Part shown: positions 45,132 through 54,202 of the stretch, in pieces
Layout of the letters: every line of letters starts with the position of its first letter
Position numbering within the stretch: position 1 is the first letter of the stretch
Source: CALHVR01 sp963528625
Lineage (GTDB): Bacteria; Fusobacteriota; Fusobacteriia; Fusobacteriales; Leptotrichiaceae
Reading direction: 5' to 3'
NCBI GenBank assembly: GCA_963528625.1
Contig: CAURVQ010000005.1
Location: 4,485 to 68,484, forward strand
Length of the DNA: 64,000 nucleotides
The notes under the pieces: model-generated
Told to the model about the DNA's origin: nothing
Database searches by the model: none
Seen by the model: the letters and a program-made list of their open reading frames with translations, nothing else
Made by a program: the position numbers and the translations under genes

Positions 45132-46623
45132 ATTTATTTACTCCTCCTGTCGCAAAGTATAAGATTCTCTCTTCGCTTGCATCTTTTATATCTAAGATAT
45201 TTGCTACTTTACCTTCATGCATCACCATTACTCTATCACTCATTCCTAAAATTTCTGGTAATTCAGACGAAATCATGATAATCGCTGCTCCTGTCGCCAC
45301 TAATTCATTCATTAAGTTATATATTTCTCTTTTTGCTCCAACGTCAATTCCTCTTGTCGGCTCATCAAAAATTATAACTTTTTTCTCTTGAGCTAACCAT
45401 CTTGCTATAATCGCTTTTTGTTGGTTTCCTCCACTTAAATTTTTAATTAATTGATCTTTAGATGGCGTTTTAACTTTTACTTTTTCAATGTATTCATTTG
45501 TTATTTTAGCTGATTTAGCATGATCTATAACAGGATTTGCTACTAAATTCAAGTTAGAAATCATTATATTATCTTCTATAGTTTGATCTAATAATAGACC
45601 ATCTTTTTTTCTATCTTCAGTCAAATAAGCTATTCCCAATTTTATTGCTTCTAACGGAGTTTTTACATTTATTTCTTTTCCTTCCAAAAATACTTTACCG
45701 TTATCTTTTTTATATGCTCCGAAAATTACTTTGGCTGTTTCAGTTCTTCCAGCTCCCATCAATCCTGCAACTCCAAGGATTTCTCCACTTTTTACAGAGA
45801 AATTAATTGCTTTAACATGTTTTTTATAAGTTAATCCTTCAACTTCTAAGATTGGATCTCCTATTGGACTATTTCTTTTTGGATATTGGTCTACTAAATC
45901 TCTACCAACCATCAATTTAATCAAATCGTCATTTGTTACATCTTTATAATTTACAGTAGTTATATATTTACCATCTCTCATTACTGTTGCTCTATCTGCT
46001 ATTATTTTTAACTCTTCCAGTCTATGTGAAATATAAATAATTCCTACTCCTTCTTTTTTTAGACTCATTACAACTTCAAATAATTTTTCAATTTCTCTAT
46101 CTGTTAATGCTGCTGTTGGCTCGTCCATTATTAATATTTTTGCATTTGTTGATAACGCTTTTGCTATTTCAACCATTTGTTGTTCAGCAACACTCAAATC
46201 AGACACTTTATCATCTGGTGAAATTGTTAATCCTAATTTATCTAATATTTTTTTAGTTTCTGCTTTTTGTTTTTTATAATCTACAATTCCTGGTCCTTTT
46301 GTAAATTCTCTTGTAATAAATATATTTTCTGATACTGTTAAATGTGGTAATAAGTTAAACTCCTGATAAATTATACTTATTCCATGTTCTTGTGCTTCTT
46401 TAGGGTTATTGAAAGCTACACTTTTCCCTTGATAAATTACTTCTCCACTATCTTTTTGATAAACACCTGTTAAAACTTTCATCAATGTAGATTTACCAGC
46501 TCCGTTTTCTCCAAGAAAAGCATTTACTTCTCCTTCATACAAATCTAAATTTGCATCGTCTAAAGCTCTTACTCCAGGGAATGTTTTTACAATATTTTTC
46601 ATTTCTAATATTTTGTTAGCCAT
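45118..46623 (-). CDS. Ribose-type sugar ABC transporter double ATPase
   Basis: 501 aa, two fused ABC domains as in RbsA. The first has Walker A GENGAGKST near residue 37, signature LSVAEQQ and Walker B ILIMDEP. The second has the degenerate P-loop GLMGAGRTE near 288, LSGGNQQKA and VIIFDEPTRGIDVG. Only the first domain is expected to hydrolyse ATP well, the usual asymmetry of this class. The gene is 4 bp after the kinase gene. Confidence 0.94.
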   Translation of the reverse strand: MANKILEMKNIVKTFPGVRALDDANLDLYEGEVNAFLGENGAGKSTLMKVLTGVYQKDSGEVIYQGKSVAFNNPKEAQEHGISIIYQEFNLLPHLTVSENIFITREFTKGPGIVDYKKQKAETKKILDKLGLTISPDDKVSDLSVAEQQMVEIAKALSTNAKILIMDEPTAALTDREIEKLFEVVMSLKKEGVGIIYISHRLEELKIIADRATVMRDGKYITTVNYKDVTNDDLIKLMVGRDLVDQYPKRNSPIGDPILEVEGLTYKKHVKAINFSVKSGEILGVAGLMGAGRTETAKVIFGAYKKDNGKVFLEGKEINVKTPLEAIKLGIAYLTEDRKKDGLLLDQTIEDNIMISNLNLVANPVIDHAKSAKITNEYIEKVKVKTPSKDQLIKNLSGGNQQKAIIARWLAQEKKVIIFDEPTRGIDVGAKREIYNLMNELVATGAAIIMISSELPEILGMSDRVMVMHEGKVANILDIKDASEERILYFATGGVNKYEQE

Positions 46624-46627
46624 TCAA

Positions 46628-48085
46628 TTATTCCCTCCTCTCTGGTCTGTATACCACTATTTCTATTGAATTTTTAATTATTTCTCTTCCTTCTTTTAAA
46701 TTTGATATTAAACCAGTCGCTATAAATTGAGTTACAATATTTCCAAATGCCGATGCTTCTATTGGACCTGCTTCTATATTTCGTCCAACTTCATTCGCTA
46801 CTTCTTGACATAAGAATTTATCTTGTATTCCTCCACCTATTGCTACCAATTTTTCAAATTTTATTCCTACTAATTTTTCTAATTCAAGAATACTCTTATT
46901 ATATTGCTTTTTCAAACTATTATAAGCAACTCTTAACAAATCAGCATTTGTTTTAGGCACTTCTTGATCTGTTTCTTCACAATATTGTTGTAATTCTTTT
47001 TCCATATTTTTTGTATGCAAGAATCTTTCACTCTCTAAATCTGCAAATGATTTTAGTGAAGATTCACTTGCCAATTTACCAAATTGTGGATAATCAATAT
47101 TTAATTTTTTATTATCAAATATTCCTTTTAATTGTTGCAACATCCAAAGACCGGGTATCATTTTAAGAACTCTCGTTTTATTTTCTATTCCACCTTCATT
47201 CGCAATGTTACTTCTAAAAGCTTCATCATTTACAAATGAAACATCTGATTCCAATCCTAAAATTGACCATGTTCCATTTATAATACTTACTGTATTTTTT
47301 TCTAATGGTGCTCCTGCAATTGCTCCTGCAGAATCATGAGAAGTAGTCAACGAAACATTTAATTTATCAATTCCTAACTCATTTAAAATTTCTTGTTTTA
47401 CTGCTCCTAATACTTGCCCTCCGCTTTTTATCTCTCCGACAATATCCATTGGTATATCTAATACTTTAAATATTTTTTCGCTCCAATCTTTAGTTTCAGC
47501 GTTTAACATTCCACTTGTTGAAGCTATTGTATATTCCCAAGACATTTTTCCAGTTAAAAAATATGTAAACAAGTTTGGTAAAAATTGAATTTTTTTTGCA
47601 CCTTTTTCAAGAATTTTTCTTTTGTGAATATCATAATATATTTGATATAGTGTGTTAAATGAATTAAATTGTATTCCTGTTTCTTTAAATATTTCCTCTT
47701 TAGAAATTTTCTCATGAACTTCATCAAATATTTCCTCTGTTCTAATATCTCTATAACATACCGGATTAGCTATCAATTCACCATTTTCATCAAGCCAACC
47801 ATAGTCAACTCCCCAAGTATCTACACCTACACTTAGAACATCTATACCTTCTTTTTTAATTATTCCATCATCAGCAAACGCTTTTTTCAATCCTTCTCTT
47901 AACTCACTATAAAGATATAAAAAGTCCCAGCATTCATATTTATTAAGTTTTACAGATCTATTTTTAAATCTATGCAATTCTTCTAAATCTATTTTTCTTA
48001 ATCCCGCTTCTTCTTTCATAATACCTAATATCAATCTTCCAGATGACGCACCATAATCAAAAGCTAAAATCCCTTGTTTTTTCAT
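46628..48085 (-). CDS. FGGY carbohydrate kinase, RhaB type, likely L-fuculokinase
   Basis: 485 aa ASKHA kinase. The N-terminal phosphate loop is FDYGASSGRLILG and the catalytic region is DTWGVDYGWLDE. The C-terminal GGIQDK motif is also present. ANEGGIENKTRVLK...PGLWMLQQ is closer to rhamnulokinases (RhaB) than to E. coli FucK. Since the operon has fucose isomerase and fuculose-phosphate aldolase but no rhamnose isomerase, I infer that it phosphorylates L-fuculose. That is functional inference, so no symbol is given. Confidence 0.85.
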   Translation of the reverse strand: MKKQGILAFDYGASSGRLILGIMKEEAGLRKIDLEELHRFKNRSVKLNKYECWDFLYLYSELREGLKKAFADDGIIKKEGIDVLSVGVDTWGVDYGWLDENGELIANPVCYRDIRTEEIFDEVHEKISKEEIFKETGIQFNSFNTLYQIYYDIHKRKILEKGAKKIQFLPNLFTYFLTGKMSWEYTIASTSGMLNAETKDWSEKIFKVLDIPMDIVGEIKSGGQVLGAVKQEILNELGIDKLNVSLTTSHDSAGAIAGAPLEKNTVSIINGTWSILGLESDVSFVNDEAFRSNIANEGGIENKTRVLKMIPGLWMLQQLKGIFDNKKLNIDYPQFGKLASESSLKSFADLESERFLHTKNMEKELQQYCEETDQEVPKTNADLLRVAYNSLKKQYNKSILELEKLVGIKFEKLVAIGGGIQDKFLCQEVANEVGRNIEAGPIEASAFGNIVTQFIATGLISNLKEGREIIKNSIEIVVYRPERRE

Positions 48086-48094
48086 AATTACCTC

Positions 48095-48751
48095 TTATTC
48101 TTTTGTTGATTTAATTTGTCCATAAGATTTAAATCTAACTAACATACTTTCCATTTCTGAATCAGGTAATACTACAGGTTTACCTATTGATCTTCCAAAT
48201 ACATATAATTGTGAAATATATTCAACTTGCACAGTTACATTAAACGCATTTGCTATATCTGGTCCAGCTGTCGTCAATCCGTGATTTGCTAAGATTACCG
48301 CATAACTATCTCCCATAGCTTCAAACGCATTTTTTGCTAATTCTGGTGTTCCATATGGAGCATACTCTGCACATTTAACTTTTGCCGCTTTAGTTACTCC
48401 TATCATATAATCAATCGCAGGTAAATCCTCTCTTAAACAAGCTAATACAGTTGTATAAACTGGATGAGTATGAACTACTGCATTTACATCTTCTCGATTT
48501 CTGTATAAAATCAAGTGCATTTCTATCTCACTTGAAGGTTTCAATCCTTCTTTTAAATTCCCATCCAAATCAATTACCGAAATCATATCAGGTGTCAATT
48601 CTTTGTAAGGAACTCCTGTTGGGCTTATTGCCACTAATCCTTTTTCTCTATTATAAATACTTACATTTCCTGCTGTACCATTTGTAAGTCCTTGATCTAA
48701 TAAATTTAAAGAATATTCTATTACTTGTTTTCTCTCTTTTTCTAATAGCAT
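48095..48751 (-). CDS. fucA: L-fuculose-1-phosphate aldolase
   Basis: 218 aa class II aldolase. Zinc ligands lie in VVHTHPVYTTVLACL (two His) and NHGLTTAG (third His); the catalytic Glu is in PSSEIEMHL near residue 73; the phosphate site is GNVSIYNRE. It splits fuculose 1-phosphate to dihydroxyacetone phosphate and L-lactaldehyde. Neighbours are the kinase (10 bp downstream) and fucO (upstream), which disposes of lactaldehyde. Confidence 0.94.
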   Translation of the reverse strand: MLLEKERKQVIEYSLNLLDQGLTNGTAGNVSIYNREKGLVAISPTGVPYKELTPDMISVIDLDGNLKEGLKPSSEIEMHLILYRNREDVNAVVHTHPVYTTVLACLREDLPAIDYMIGVTKAAKVKCAEYAPYGTPELAKNAFEAMGDSYAVILANHGLTTAGPDIANAFNVTVQVEYISQLYVFGRSIGKPVVLPDSEMESMLVRFKSYGQIKSTKE

Positions 48752-48781
48752 ACTTTTTCTCCCATATTTTTACACTAAATA

Positions 48782-48813
48782 GAACTCACTAACCTGAATC
48801 CATTAATGAGTTC
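48782..48813 (-). other. Hairpin between fucO and fucA
   Basis: Minus-strand arms GAACTCATTAA/TTAGTGAGTTC (one wobble) with a 10-nt loop, and no T-run after it. It may be an RNA-processing or stability element between the first and second genes of the operon. Confidence 0.65.
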
Positions 48814-48833
48814 CATCTTAGCATTTCAATCTA

Positions 48834-49988
48834 TTATAATAATTTTAAGTATAATTCTTTAATTTCTTCTAAGTTTGTATCTCTTGGATTTCCACCAGTA
48901 CATACATCATTTAATGCTGATGTTGCAATAAATTCTAAGTCTTCTGGTTTCATAATTTCTTTTAAGTTAGCTGGAATATCTACATCTGCTGCTAATTGTC
49001 TTACTGCATCTACAGCTGCTTTTCTGTATTCTTCTTGAGACATTTTTTCAGTTCCTTCTACACCTAACGCTTTAGCAATATCTCTGAATTTTTCTCCTGT
49101 GAATGGAGCATTATATTCCATTACTGTTGGTAAAATAATTGCATTTGCAATTCCGTGTGGAGTGTTATAGAAAGCTCCTAATGGATGAGCCATTGAGTGA
49201 ACAATTCCTAATCCTACATTTGAGAATCCCATTCCTGCAATATAAGAAGCTAATGCCATTTTTTCTTTTGCTTCTCTATCGTTTTTAACTGCTCCTCTTA
49301 AATACTTACCAATTAATTCAATTGCTTTTAAGTGGAACATATCTGTCATTTCCCACGCTGCTTTAGTTGTAAATCCTTCAATTGCATGTGTTAAAGCATC
49401 TAATCCTGTTGCTGCTGTCAATACTTTAGGCATTGTCAACATTAATTCAGGATCAACTATTGCTACTACCGGTAAATCATGTGGATCTACACAAACAAAT
49501 TTTCTATTTTTTTCTACATCTGTAATTACATAGTTAATTGTTACTTCTGCTGCTGTTCCAGCTGTTGTTGCTACTGCAATTATTGGAACACTTTTATTTT
49601 TAGTTGGTTCAGCTACACCAAATTCTAAACTTCTTACATCTGCATATTCAGGGTTTGTAATAATAATTCCAATCGCTTTTGCAGCATCCATTGATGATCC
49701 TCCACCAACTGCAATAATATAATCTGCACCTGATGTTTTAAATTTTTCTACTCCATCTTTAACATTTTCTATTGTTGGATTTTCTTGAACATTTGAGAAT
49801 ATTTCATATTCTAACCCTGCACCTTTCAACACTTCTTCTACTTTTGCTGCTACTCCAACTTTAATTAATCCAGGATCTGTACATAAAAAAGCTTTTTTAA
49901 ATTTGTTTTTAGCTACTTCTTCTACTATTGCATTTATAGCTCCAAATCCGTGATAAGCTACTTCGTTTAAAATAATTCTGTTTGCCAT
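48834..49988 (-). CDS. fucO: Lactaldehyde reductase (iron-dependent alcohol dehydrogenase)
   Basis: 384 aa group III alcohol dehydrogenase. The nucleotide-binding GGGSSMDAAKAIGI is near residue 95, and iron ligands sit in GLDALTHAIEGF and GIVHSMAHPLGAFYNTPHG. It reduces L-lactaldehyde to 1,2-propanediol, the fermentative end of fucose use. I chose the ATG at 49988, which has an AAGGAG site at 9-nt spacing; the upstream start at 50012 has none. First gene of the operon, with a promoter at 50048-50075. No bacterial microcompartment gene is nearby, so propanediol is presumably excreted. Confidence 0.93.
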   Translation of the reverse strand: MANRIILNEVAYHGFGAINAIVEEVAKNKFKKAFLCTDPGLIKVGVAAKVEEVLKGAGLEYEIFSNVQENPTIENVKDGVEKFKTSGADYIIAVGGGSSMDAAKAIGIIITNPEYADVRSLEFGVAEPTKNKSVPIIAVATTAGTAAEVTINYVITDVEKNRKFVCVDPHDLPVVAIVDPELMLTMPKVLTAATGLDALTHAIEGFTTKAAWEMTDMFHLKAIELIGKYLRGAVKNDREAKEKMALASYIAGMGFSNVGLGIVHSMAHPLGAFYNTPHGIANAIILPTVMEYNAPFTGEKFRDIAKALGVEGTEKMSQEEYRKAAVDAVRQLAADVDIPANLKEIMKPEDLEFIATSALNDVCTGGNPRDTNLEEIKELYLKLL

Positions 49989-50047
49989 GATAATATCTCC
50001 TTCTACATTCAAATCTGTTTATTTGATGTTTTTTATTTTACAAATTT

Positions 50048-50075
50048 AGTTTACCTTGTTTTTGTATTTTGTCAA
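50048..50075 (-). promoter_or_regulatory. Promoter of the fucose operon
   Basis: Minus-strand perfect TTGACA (50070-50075) and TAAACT (50048-50053) with 16-nt spacing. No obvious operator palindrome was recognised and no regulator gene is adjacent. Confidence 0.65.
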
Positions 50076-50152
50076 GTAAAAAACACAATTATTTAATTTC
50101 ATTTTAAGTGCGATTGCGAAAAAATTCACTATTTTCAATGCTTAGAGAATAT

Positions 50153-50188
50153 AAAAAAAGATGTAATTTTTTTTGAAATCACATCTTA
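50153..50188 (-). terminator. Terminator after the thiamine pyrophosphokinase gene
   Basis: Minus-strand stem AAGATGTGATT/AATTACATCTT (one wobble) followed by a T-run; the 5' arm reaches into the stop codon of the gene. Confidence 0.85.
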
Positions 50189-50848
50189 ATTTTTGTCATT
50201 TTTGTTTTTTTCTCGTAAAATAACAATAACTTTTCCTTTTAAAAAACACACTTTTGCTTTTTTAGAAATTATCAAATTACTTACTAATCTAGATTCTTTT
50301 CTTGTTATCGTCACTCTATCCAACTCATATTTAAAGCCTTTTAATAATAGTTCCTCAATTTTACTATCAAGTAATATAATTGAAAATTCATAGTTTTCTT
50401 TATTTTCAAGGTCAAAAGACTCCTCTTTATAAAAAATTTCTTCATTTTTTGTCAAAAAAATTAAATTTTTATAAGTTTCCATTAAATTCAAATTACTAAG
50501 TGTCATATCAACTCTTCCACCAAGTCCACCTAAAACATATATTTTTTCAAACTGTATATTTTTATCTTTTTGAATTACATCTATTTTTTTTAAAATAAGC
50601 TCAAAATCAGTGAAATCTTTTTCTCTTGGATATTTTTCAATAATGCAATTTTCATTTTTATAATACTCTAAAACATCACTATTTATCGAATCTAAATCAC
50701 CAACTATATATTTTACATTTAACTTATATTGATGTGCATAATTTGCACCCCCATCTGCACAAAAAATATAATCTTCTTTATCTATCAGTTTAGTTACAAA
50801 ATTATCTTCATATTCATATTTACCATTTGTAAAAATTATCGCTTTCAT
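50186..50848 (-). CDS. thiN: Thiamine pyrophosphokinase
   Basis: 220 aa. Motifs of the family are DKEDYIFCADGGANYAHQY near residue 24, VGDLDSINSDVL near 50, and PREKDFTDFELIL near 75, which together hold the catalytic acids; GGLGGRVDMTLSNL is also typical. It converts thiamine to thiamine pyrophosphate with ATP. A small beta-rich C-terminal domain binds thiamine. Single-gene unit between an extended -10 promoter and a terminator. Confidence 0.93.
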   Translation of the reverse strand: MKAIIFTNGKYEYEDNFVTKLIDKEDYIFCADGGANYAHQYKLNVKYIVGDLDSINSDVLEYYKNENCIIEKYPREKDFTDFELILKKIDVIQKDKNIQFEKIYVLGGLGGRVDMTLSNLNLMETYKNLIFLTKNEEIFYKEESFDLENKENYEFSIILLDSKIEELLLKGFKYELDRVTITRKESRLVSNLIISKKAKVCFLKGKVIVILREKNKNDKN

Positions 50849-50884
50849 ATATCCTCTCTCTTACATTTTTTTAATTCCTACTAC

Positions 50885-50893
50885 ATTATATCA
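50885..50893 (-). promoter_or_regulatory. Extended -10 promoter of thiN
   Basis: Minus-strand TGATATAAT, about 40 bases before the thiN start; weak -35. Confidence 0.5.
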
Positions 50894-50919
50894 CGATATT
50901 TTAAATTGTAGTATTTAAA

Positions 50920-50965
50920 ATAAAAAAGTTCTCACTTCTTTTTATTTTAGAAATAAGAACTATTT
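50920..50965 (-). terminator. Terminator of the symporter gene
   Basis: Minus-strand 13-bp stem beginning AGTTCTTATTTCT (two wobble pairs), followed by six T, directly after the stop. Confidence 0.9.
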
Positions 50966-50968
50966 TAA

Positions 50969-52300
50969 TTAATTTTTAACTATAGTATCTTTCACCAAAC
51001 TGTTAAATCCAATTAACGCTATTAAATTTGGAATTACCATAAATCCATTAAATAAATCTGCTAATTCCCAAACCATATCCACTTTTTGTGTTGTCCCAAT
51101 TACTATACATGCTAAAACTATTATTCTATATATATTTATTGCTTTTTTTCCAAATAAATATCGAACATTTGCTTCTCCAAATAAATACCATCCAATAACT
51201 GTTGAAAATGCAAAGAAAAATAATGCAATCGCTACAAATATTCCGCCAAAATGTCCTAAAGTGTTAATGAATACTTGTTGTGCTAATGAAATTCCTGTTA
51301 ATCCTTCTACTTTTCCATTTGTTGTCAAAATAACTAAAGCTGTTAGTGTTAAAACTACAAATGTGTCAATAAATACAGTAACTATCGCTATATGTCCTTG
51401 ATCTTCTGGTTTTTTTACTTTTGCCATTGCATGTGCATGAGGTGTTGATCCCATTCCGGCTTCATTTGAAAATAATCCTCTCGCAATTCCATATCTCATA
51501 GCTTTTCTAATTCCTTGTCCTAAAAATCCTCCTACCATAGCTTTCGTAGTAAATGCACTTGTAAATATTGCACTTAATGCTGGAAGTATATGATTATAAT
51601 TTAAAATAATTACAACTATACAAATCAATATATACATCCCTGCCATTATTGGAACTACTTTTTCAGTAAACGCTACAATTCTTTTTACTCCTCCAAAAAA
51701 GATAAATCCTGCTAGCATAGCAATGATAATTCCTGTTACAACTGTAGGAATTTTAAATGAATTTTCAAATGCTACACCTATTGAATTTGATTGAACTGCA
51801 TTTCCCATAAATCCTAAAGATAGCATACATGAAATTGCAAAAAATATCGCCATACCTTTTGCTAGTTTATTTCCACCAAATAATTTTTCTATATAATACG
51901 CTGGACCTCCCGTCACAGCTCCATCTACTTCTCTTTTAAATAATTGACCTAAAACTGCTTCAGCGTAAATTGTTGCCATTCCTAAAAATGCACTAAACCA
52001 CATCCAAAAAATAGCTCCCGGACCTCCCGAAACGATAGCAGTTGCTGCTCCTGCTAAATTTCCTGTCCCAACTTGTGCCGCAATAGCTGTTGCTAATGCT
52101 TGAAATGATGACATTCCTTTATGATCTGCATCTTCTCCATTTAGATCAAATCCGTTCACTAAATGTTTCAGTCCCATCTTAAATTCTCTTACTTGAATAA
52201 ATTTTAATTTTAATGTGAAAAAAATTCCTGTCCCAACCAATAAGATAATTAACAAATATCCCCAAAAAAAACTGTTTAATCCTTCAATTACTTTTAACAT
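50969..52300 (-). CDS. Sodium:alanine/glycine symporter (AGCS family)
   Basis: 443 aa inner-membrane protein with about ten hydrophobic segments. Family blocks include GTGNLAGAATAIVSGGPGA near residue 78, GGPAYYIEKLF near 135, and ARGLFSNEAGMGSTPHAHA near 275. It imports alanine or glycine with Na+. I chose the ATG at 52300, 6 nt after GAGGAG; the ATG at 52306 abuts that site directly. The transcript begins with a tandem glycine riboswitch followed by a terminator hairpin, so glycine is very likely a substrate or signal. Confidence 0.93.
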   Translation of the reverse strand: MLKVIEGLNSFFWGYLLIILLVGTGIFFTLKLKFIQVREFKMGLKHLVNGFDLNGEDADHKGMSSFQALATAIAAQVGTGNLAGAATAIVSGGPGAIFWMWFSAFLGMATIYAEAVLGQLFKREVDGAVTGGPAYYIEKLFGGNKLAKGMAIFFAISCMLSLGFMGNAVQSNSIGVAFENSFKIPTVVTGIIIAMLAGFIFFGGVKRIVAFTEKVVPIMAGMYILICIVVIILNYNHILPALSAIFTSAFTTKAMVGGFLGQGIRKAMRYGIARGLFSNEAGMGSTPHAHAMAKVKKPEDQGHIAIVTVFIDTFVVLTLTALVILTTNGKVEGLTGISLAQQVFINTLGHFGGIFVAIALFFFAFSTVIGWYLFGEANVRYLFGKKAINIYRIIVLACIVIGTTQKVDMVWELADLFNGFMVIPNLIALIGFNSLVKDTIVKN

Positions 52301-52370
52301 TTTCATCTCCTCATTTCTTAAAAATTTAATAAAAAATGAATGAATTGCTGAACTTCTAAATATTCAAAAA

Positions 52371-52398
52371 ATAAAAAAGGTCCTTTTTTAAAGACCTC
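52371..52398 (-). terminator. Expression-platform terminator of the glycine riboswitch
   Basis: Minus-strand stem AGGTCTTT/AAAGGACCT-like with one wobble, followed by six T. It lies between the second aptamer and the symporter start, where a ligand-controlled terminator would be. Confidence 0.75.
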
Positions 52399-52439
52399 TG
52401 ATTGAATATAAAGAAACAAACGTATGAAAAATATACGCC

Positions 52440-52690
52440 CGTATCTCTGTCCTTTTACCTGAGAGTTTAGGATATTATTCTAATATCTTTGCTCCTTCGG
52501 TGTCATCTTCGTATCGCTTTAATCTTTGGATTTGTAGTTAAGAGTACTACCAAACTTACTCACAATACTGATGATCTCTCCAGAGGTTCGTCCAATATGA
52601 GTCCTTTTACCTGAAAGAGTCGCTTCTTCGGTGTTATCTTTATCATTTATATAATTTTTACTAAATGACACGATAATCTCTCCTCATATC
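52440..52690 (-). ncRNA. Tandem glycine riboswitch
   Basis: Two aptamers on the minus strand. Each has the conserved GGAGAG 5' block (near 52673-52680 and 52573-52580), the ACCGAAG(A/G)(A/G)GC block (near 52634 and 52503) and the GGTAAAAGGAC-type 3' block (near 52603-52613 and 52450-52460). The short linker between the aptamers can pair with the leader (ATATGAG at 52683-52689 with CTCATAT at 52595-52601), as in the leader-linker kink-turn of known tandem glycine riboswitches, including that of Fusobacterium nucleatum. It controls the alanine/glycine symporter. Confidence 0.95.
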
Positions 52691-52716
52691 TTCATCCGAT
52701 TTATTTTACCTTCTTT

Positions 52717-52745
52717 ATATTAACATATTTTTTTTATAATTTCAA
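52717..52745 (-). promoter_or_regulatory. Promoter of the glycine riboswitch-symporter unit
   Basis: Minus-strand TTGAAA (52740-52745) and TAATAT (52717-52722) with 17-nt spacing and a TG one base upstream of the -10. Confidence 0.75.
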
Positions 52746-52779
52746 TATTTTAACTATATATTTTTATTATTTAAACTTT

Positions 52780-52818
52780 AAAAAAAAAAAGAAGTTTTAA
52801 AATTTCATTATTAAACTT
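52780..52818 (-). terminator. Terminator after secY, end of the ribosomal protein cluster
   Basis: Minus-strand stem AAGTTTAA/TTAAAACTT (one bulge) followed by a C and about eleven T, 30 bases past the secY stop. Confidence 0.65.
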
Positions 52819-52849
52819 AATAACAAAATTTTTCAACTCCATTTTTATA

Positions 52850-54154
52850 TTATCTTCTCTTATTTCCAATAAAACCTTTCATTTGTTTAACTGCTAAATA
52901 TGAATCTATTTGTTGTAATAACTCTGTTGCTACTCCAACTAAGATTAATAAACTTGTTCCACCTAATAATACTGGTATTTTTAAAGCATATCCAAACCAA
53001 ATATTTGGGATTACACCTAAAAATGCTAAGAAAAATGCACTTCCAAATGTAATTCTAGTCACAACACCTTCTAAATATTCAGCTGTTTCATCTCCAGCTC
53101 TTTTCAATGGTACTGTTCCACCACTTTGTTTTAAATCATCTGCTATCTTATCAGGGTCAAAAGCTACAGTTAAAGTATAGAAAAACGAGAACAACACAAT
53201 TAAAAATGCAAATACAATTAAGTATAACGCACCTGTTTGTTGAAATTGTGAAGCTAATTGGTTTTTTAAACTACTAGGTTTCATCATTCCTACTAAAAAT
53301 GATGGAATTACCATTAATACTGACGCAAAAATTATTGGCATAACTCCTGCTGCATTTATTTTTAACGGTAAATAAGTTCTTTTCCCAACACTACTTGTTC
53401 CTTTACCAAATCCTAAACTTCCTTTACCAGGATATTGAATTGGTATTCTTCTTTCAGCTAATTGTACTATAACCATTAATGCTATTATTATTACAAATAA
53501 TATTATTGATACAGCAAACATCACATATCCCATTCCACCAGTTAAACTTGTAGCCATTTGTACAAAAACTGTTGGTAATCCACTTACAATATTTGCAAAA
53601 ATAATCATTGATGTTCCATTACCTATTCCTCTTATAGTAATTCTTTCTGAAATCCACATAATAAATGCTGTTCCACCTGTCATTAATGCCATTGAACTTA
53701 TTATAAATTTAGCTCCTGGTTCGTAAACCAATCCTTGTGTAGTTAATGTAATTGCTATTCCAAATGATTGTGCTAATGCTAAAAATATTGTTAAATATCT
53801 AGTCCATTGTGTTAATTTTTCTCTTTGTTTACCACCTTCACGCTGCATTTCTTCAATTTTAGGAAATACAATCCCTAATAATTGAACTACGATTGAAGCA
53901 TTAATATAAGGACCTATTCCCAACGAAAATATTGATGCCCTTTGAATTGCTCCACCAGAAAAAATATTTAAAAAATTTGACACTGCATTATCTGTAAAAT
54001 GCTTAAATAATTCCATATTTAATCCCGGAACACCTATATGTATCCCAATTCTAGCAATTACAAACATAACTAATGTAAACCCTACTCTTTTTCTTAACTC
54101 AGGCGTAGTTGTAAGAGCATTTATTCTAACTTTAATTGCTTCAGCTAAAGTCAA
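52850..54154 (-). CDS. secY: Protein translocase channel subunit SecY
   Basis: 434 aa with ten membrane helices. The family blocks RIGIHIGVPGLN, FSGGAIQRASIFSLGIGPYINASI (plug region) and QYPGKGSLGFGKGTSSVGKRTYLPLKINAAGVMPIIFA are all present. It forms the Sec channel with SecE. The start is uncertain: two tandem GTG codons lie inside the AAGGAGTGG ribosome site, so I chose the TTG at 54154 with 8-nt spacing. It is the last gene of the S10-spc cluster; adk, map and infA do not follow. Confidence 0.95.
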   Translation of the reverse strand: MTLAEAIKVRINALTTTPELRKRVGFTLVMFVIARIGIHIGVPGLNMELFKHFTDNAVSNFLNIFSGGAIQRASIFSLGIGPYINASIVVQLLGIVFPKIEEMQREGGKQREKLTQWTRYLTIFLALAQSFGIAITLTTQGLVYEPGAKFIISSMALMTGGTAFIMWISERITIRGIGNGTSMIIFANIVSGLPTVFVQMATSLTGGMGYVMFAVSIILFVIIIALMVIVQLAERRIPIQYPGKGSLGFGKGTSSVGKRTYLPLKINAAGVMPIIFASVLMVIPSFLVGMMKPSSLKNQLASQFQQTGALYLIVFAFLIVLFSFFYTLTVAFDPDKIADDLKQSGGTVPLKRAGDETAEYLEGVVTRITFGSAFFLAFLGVIPNIWFGYALKIPVLLGGTSLLILVGVATELLQQIDSYLAVKQMKGFIGNKRR

Positions 54155-54202
54155 TATCACCACTCCTTATATATGAAGAAAAAGCAAGATTCCAAATCTT
54201 AC

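Noticed and set aside
46628..48085. Calling the kinase rhaB and the operon a rhamnose pathway
   Set aside because: There is no rhamnose isomerase or rhamnulose-phosphate aldolase; fucI, fucA, fucU and fucO are clear.
52501..52560. A tRNA-like fold in the non-coding region before the symporter
   Set aside because: All conserved blocks belong to the glycine aptamers; no T-arm or anticodon arm consensus is present.
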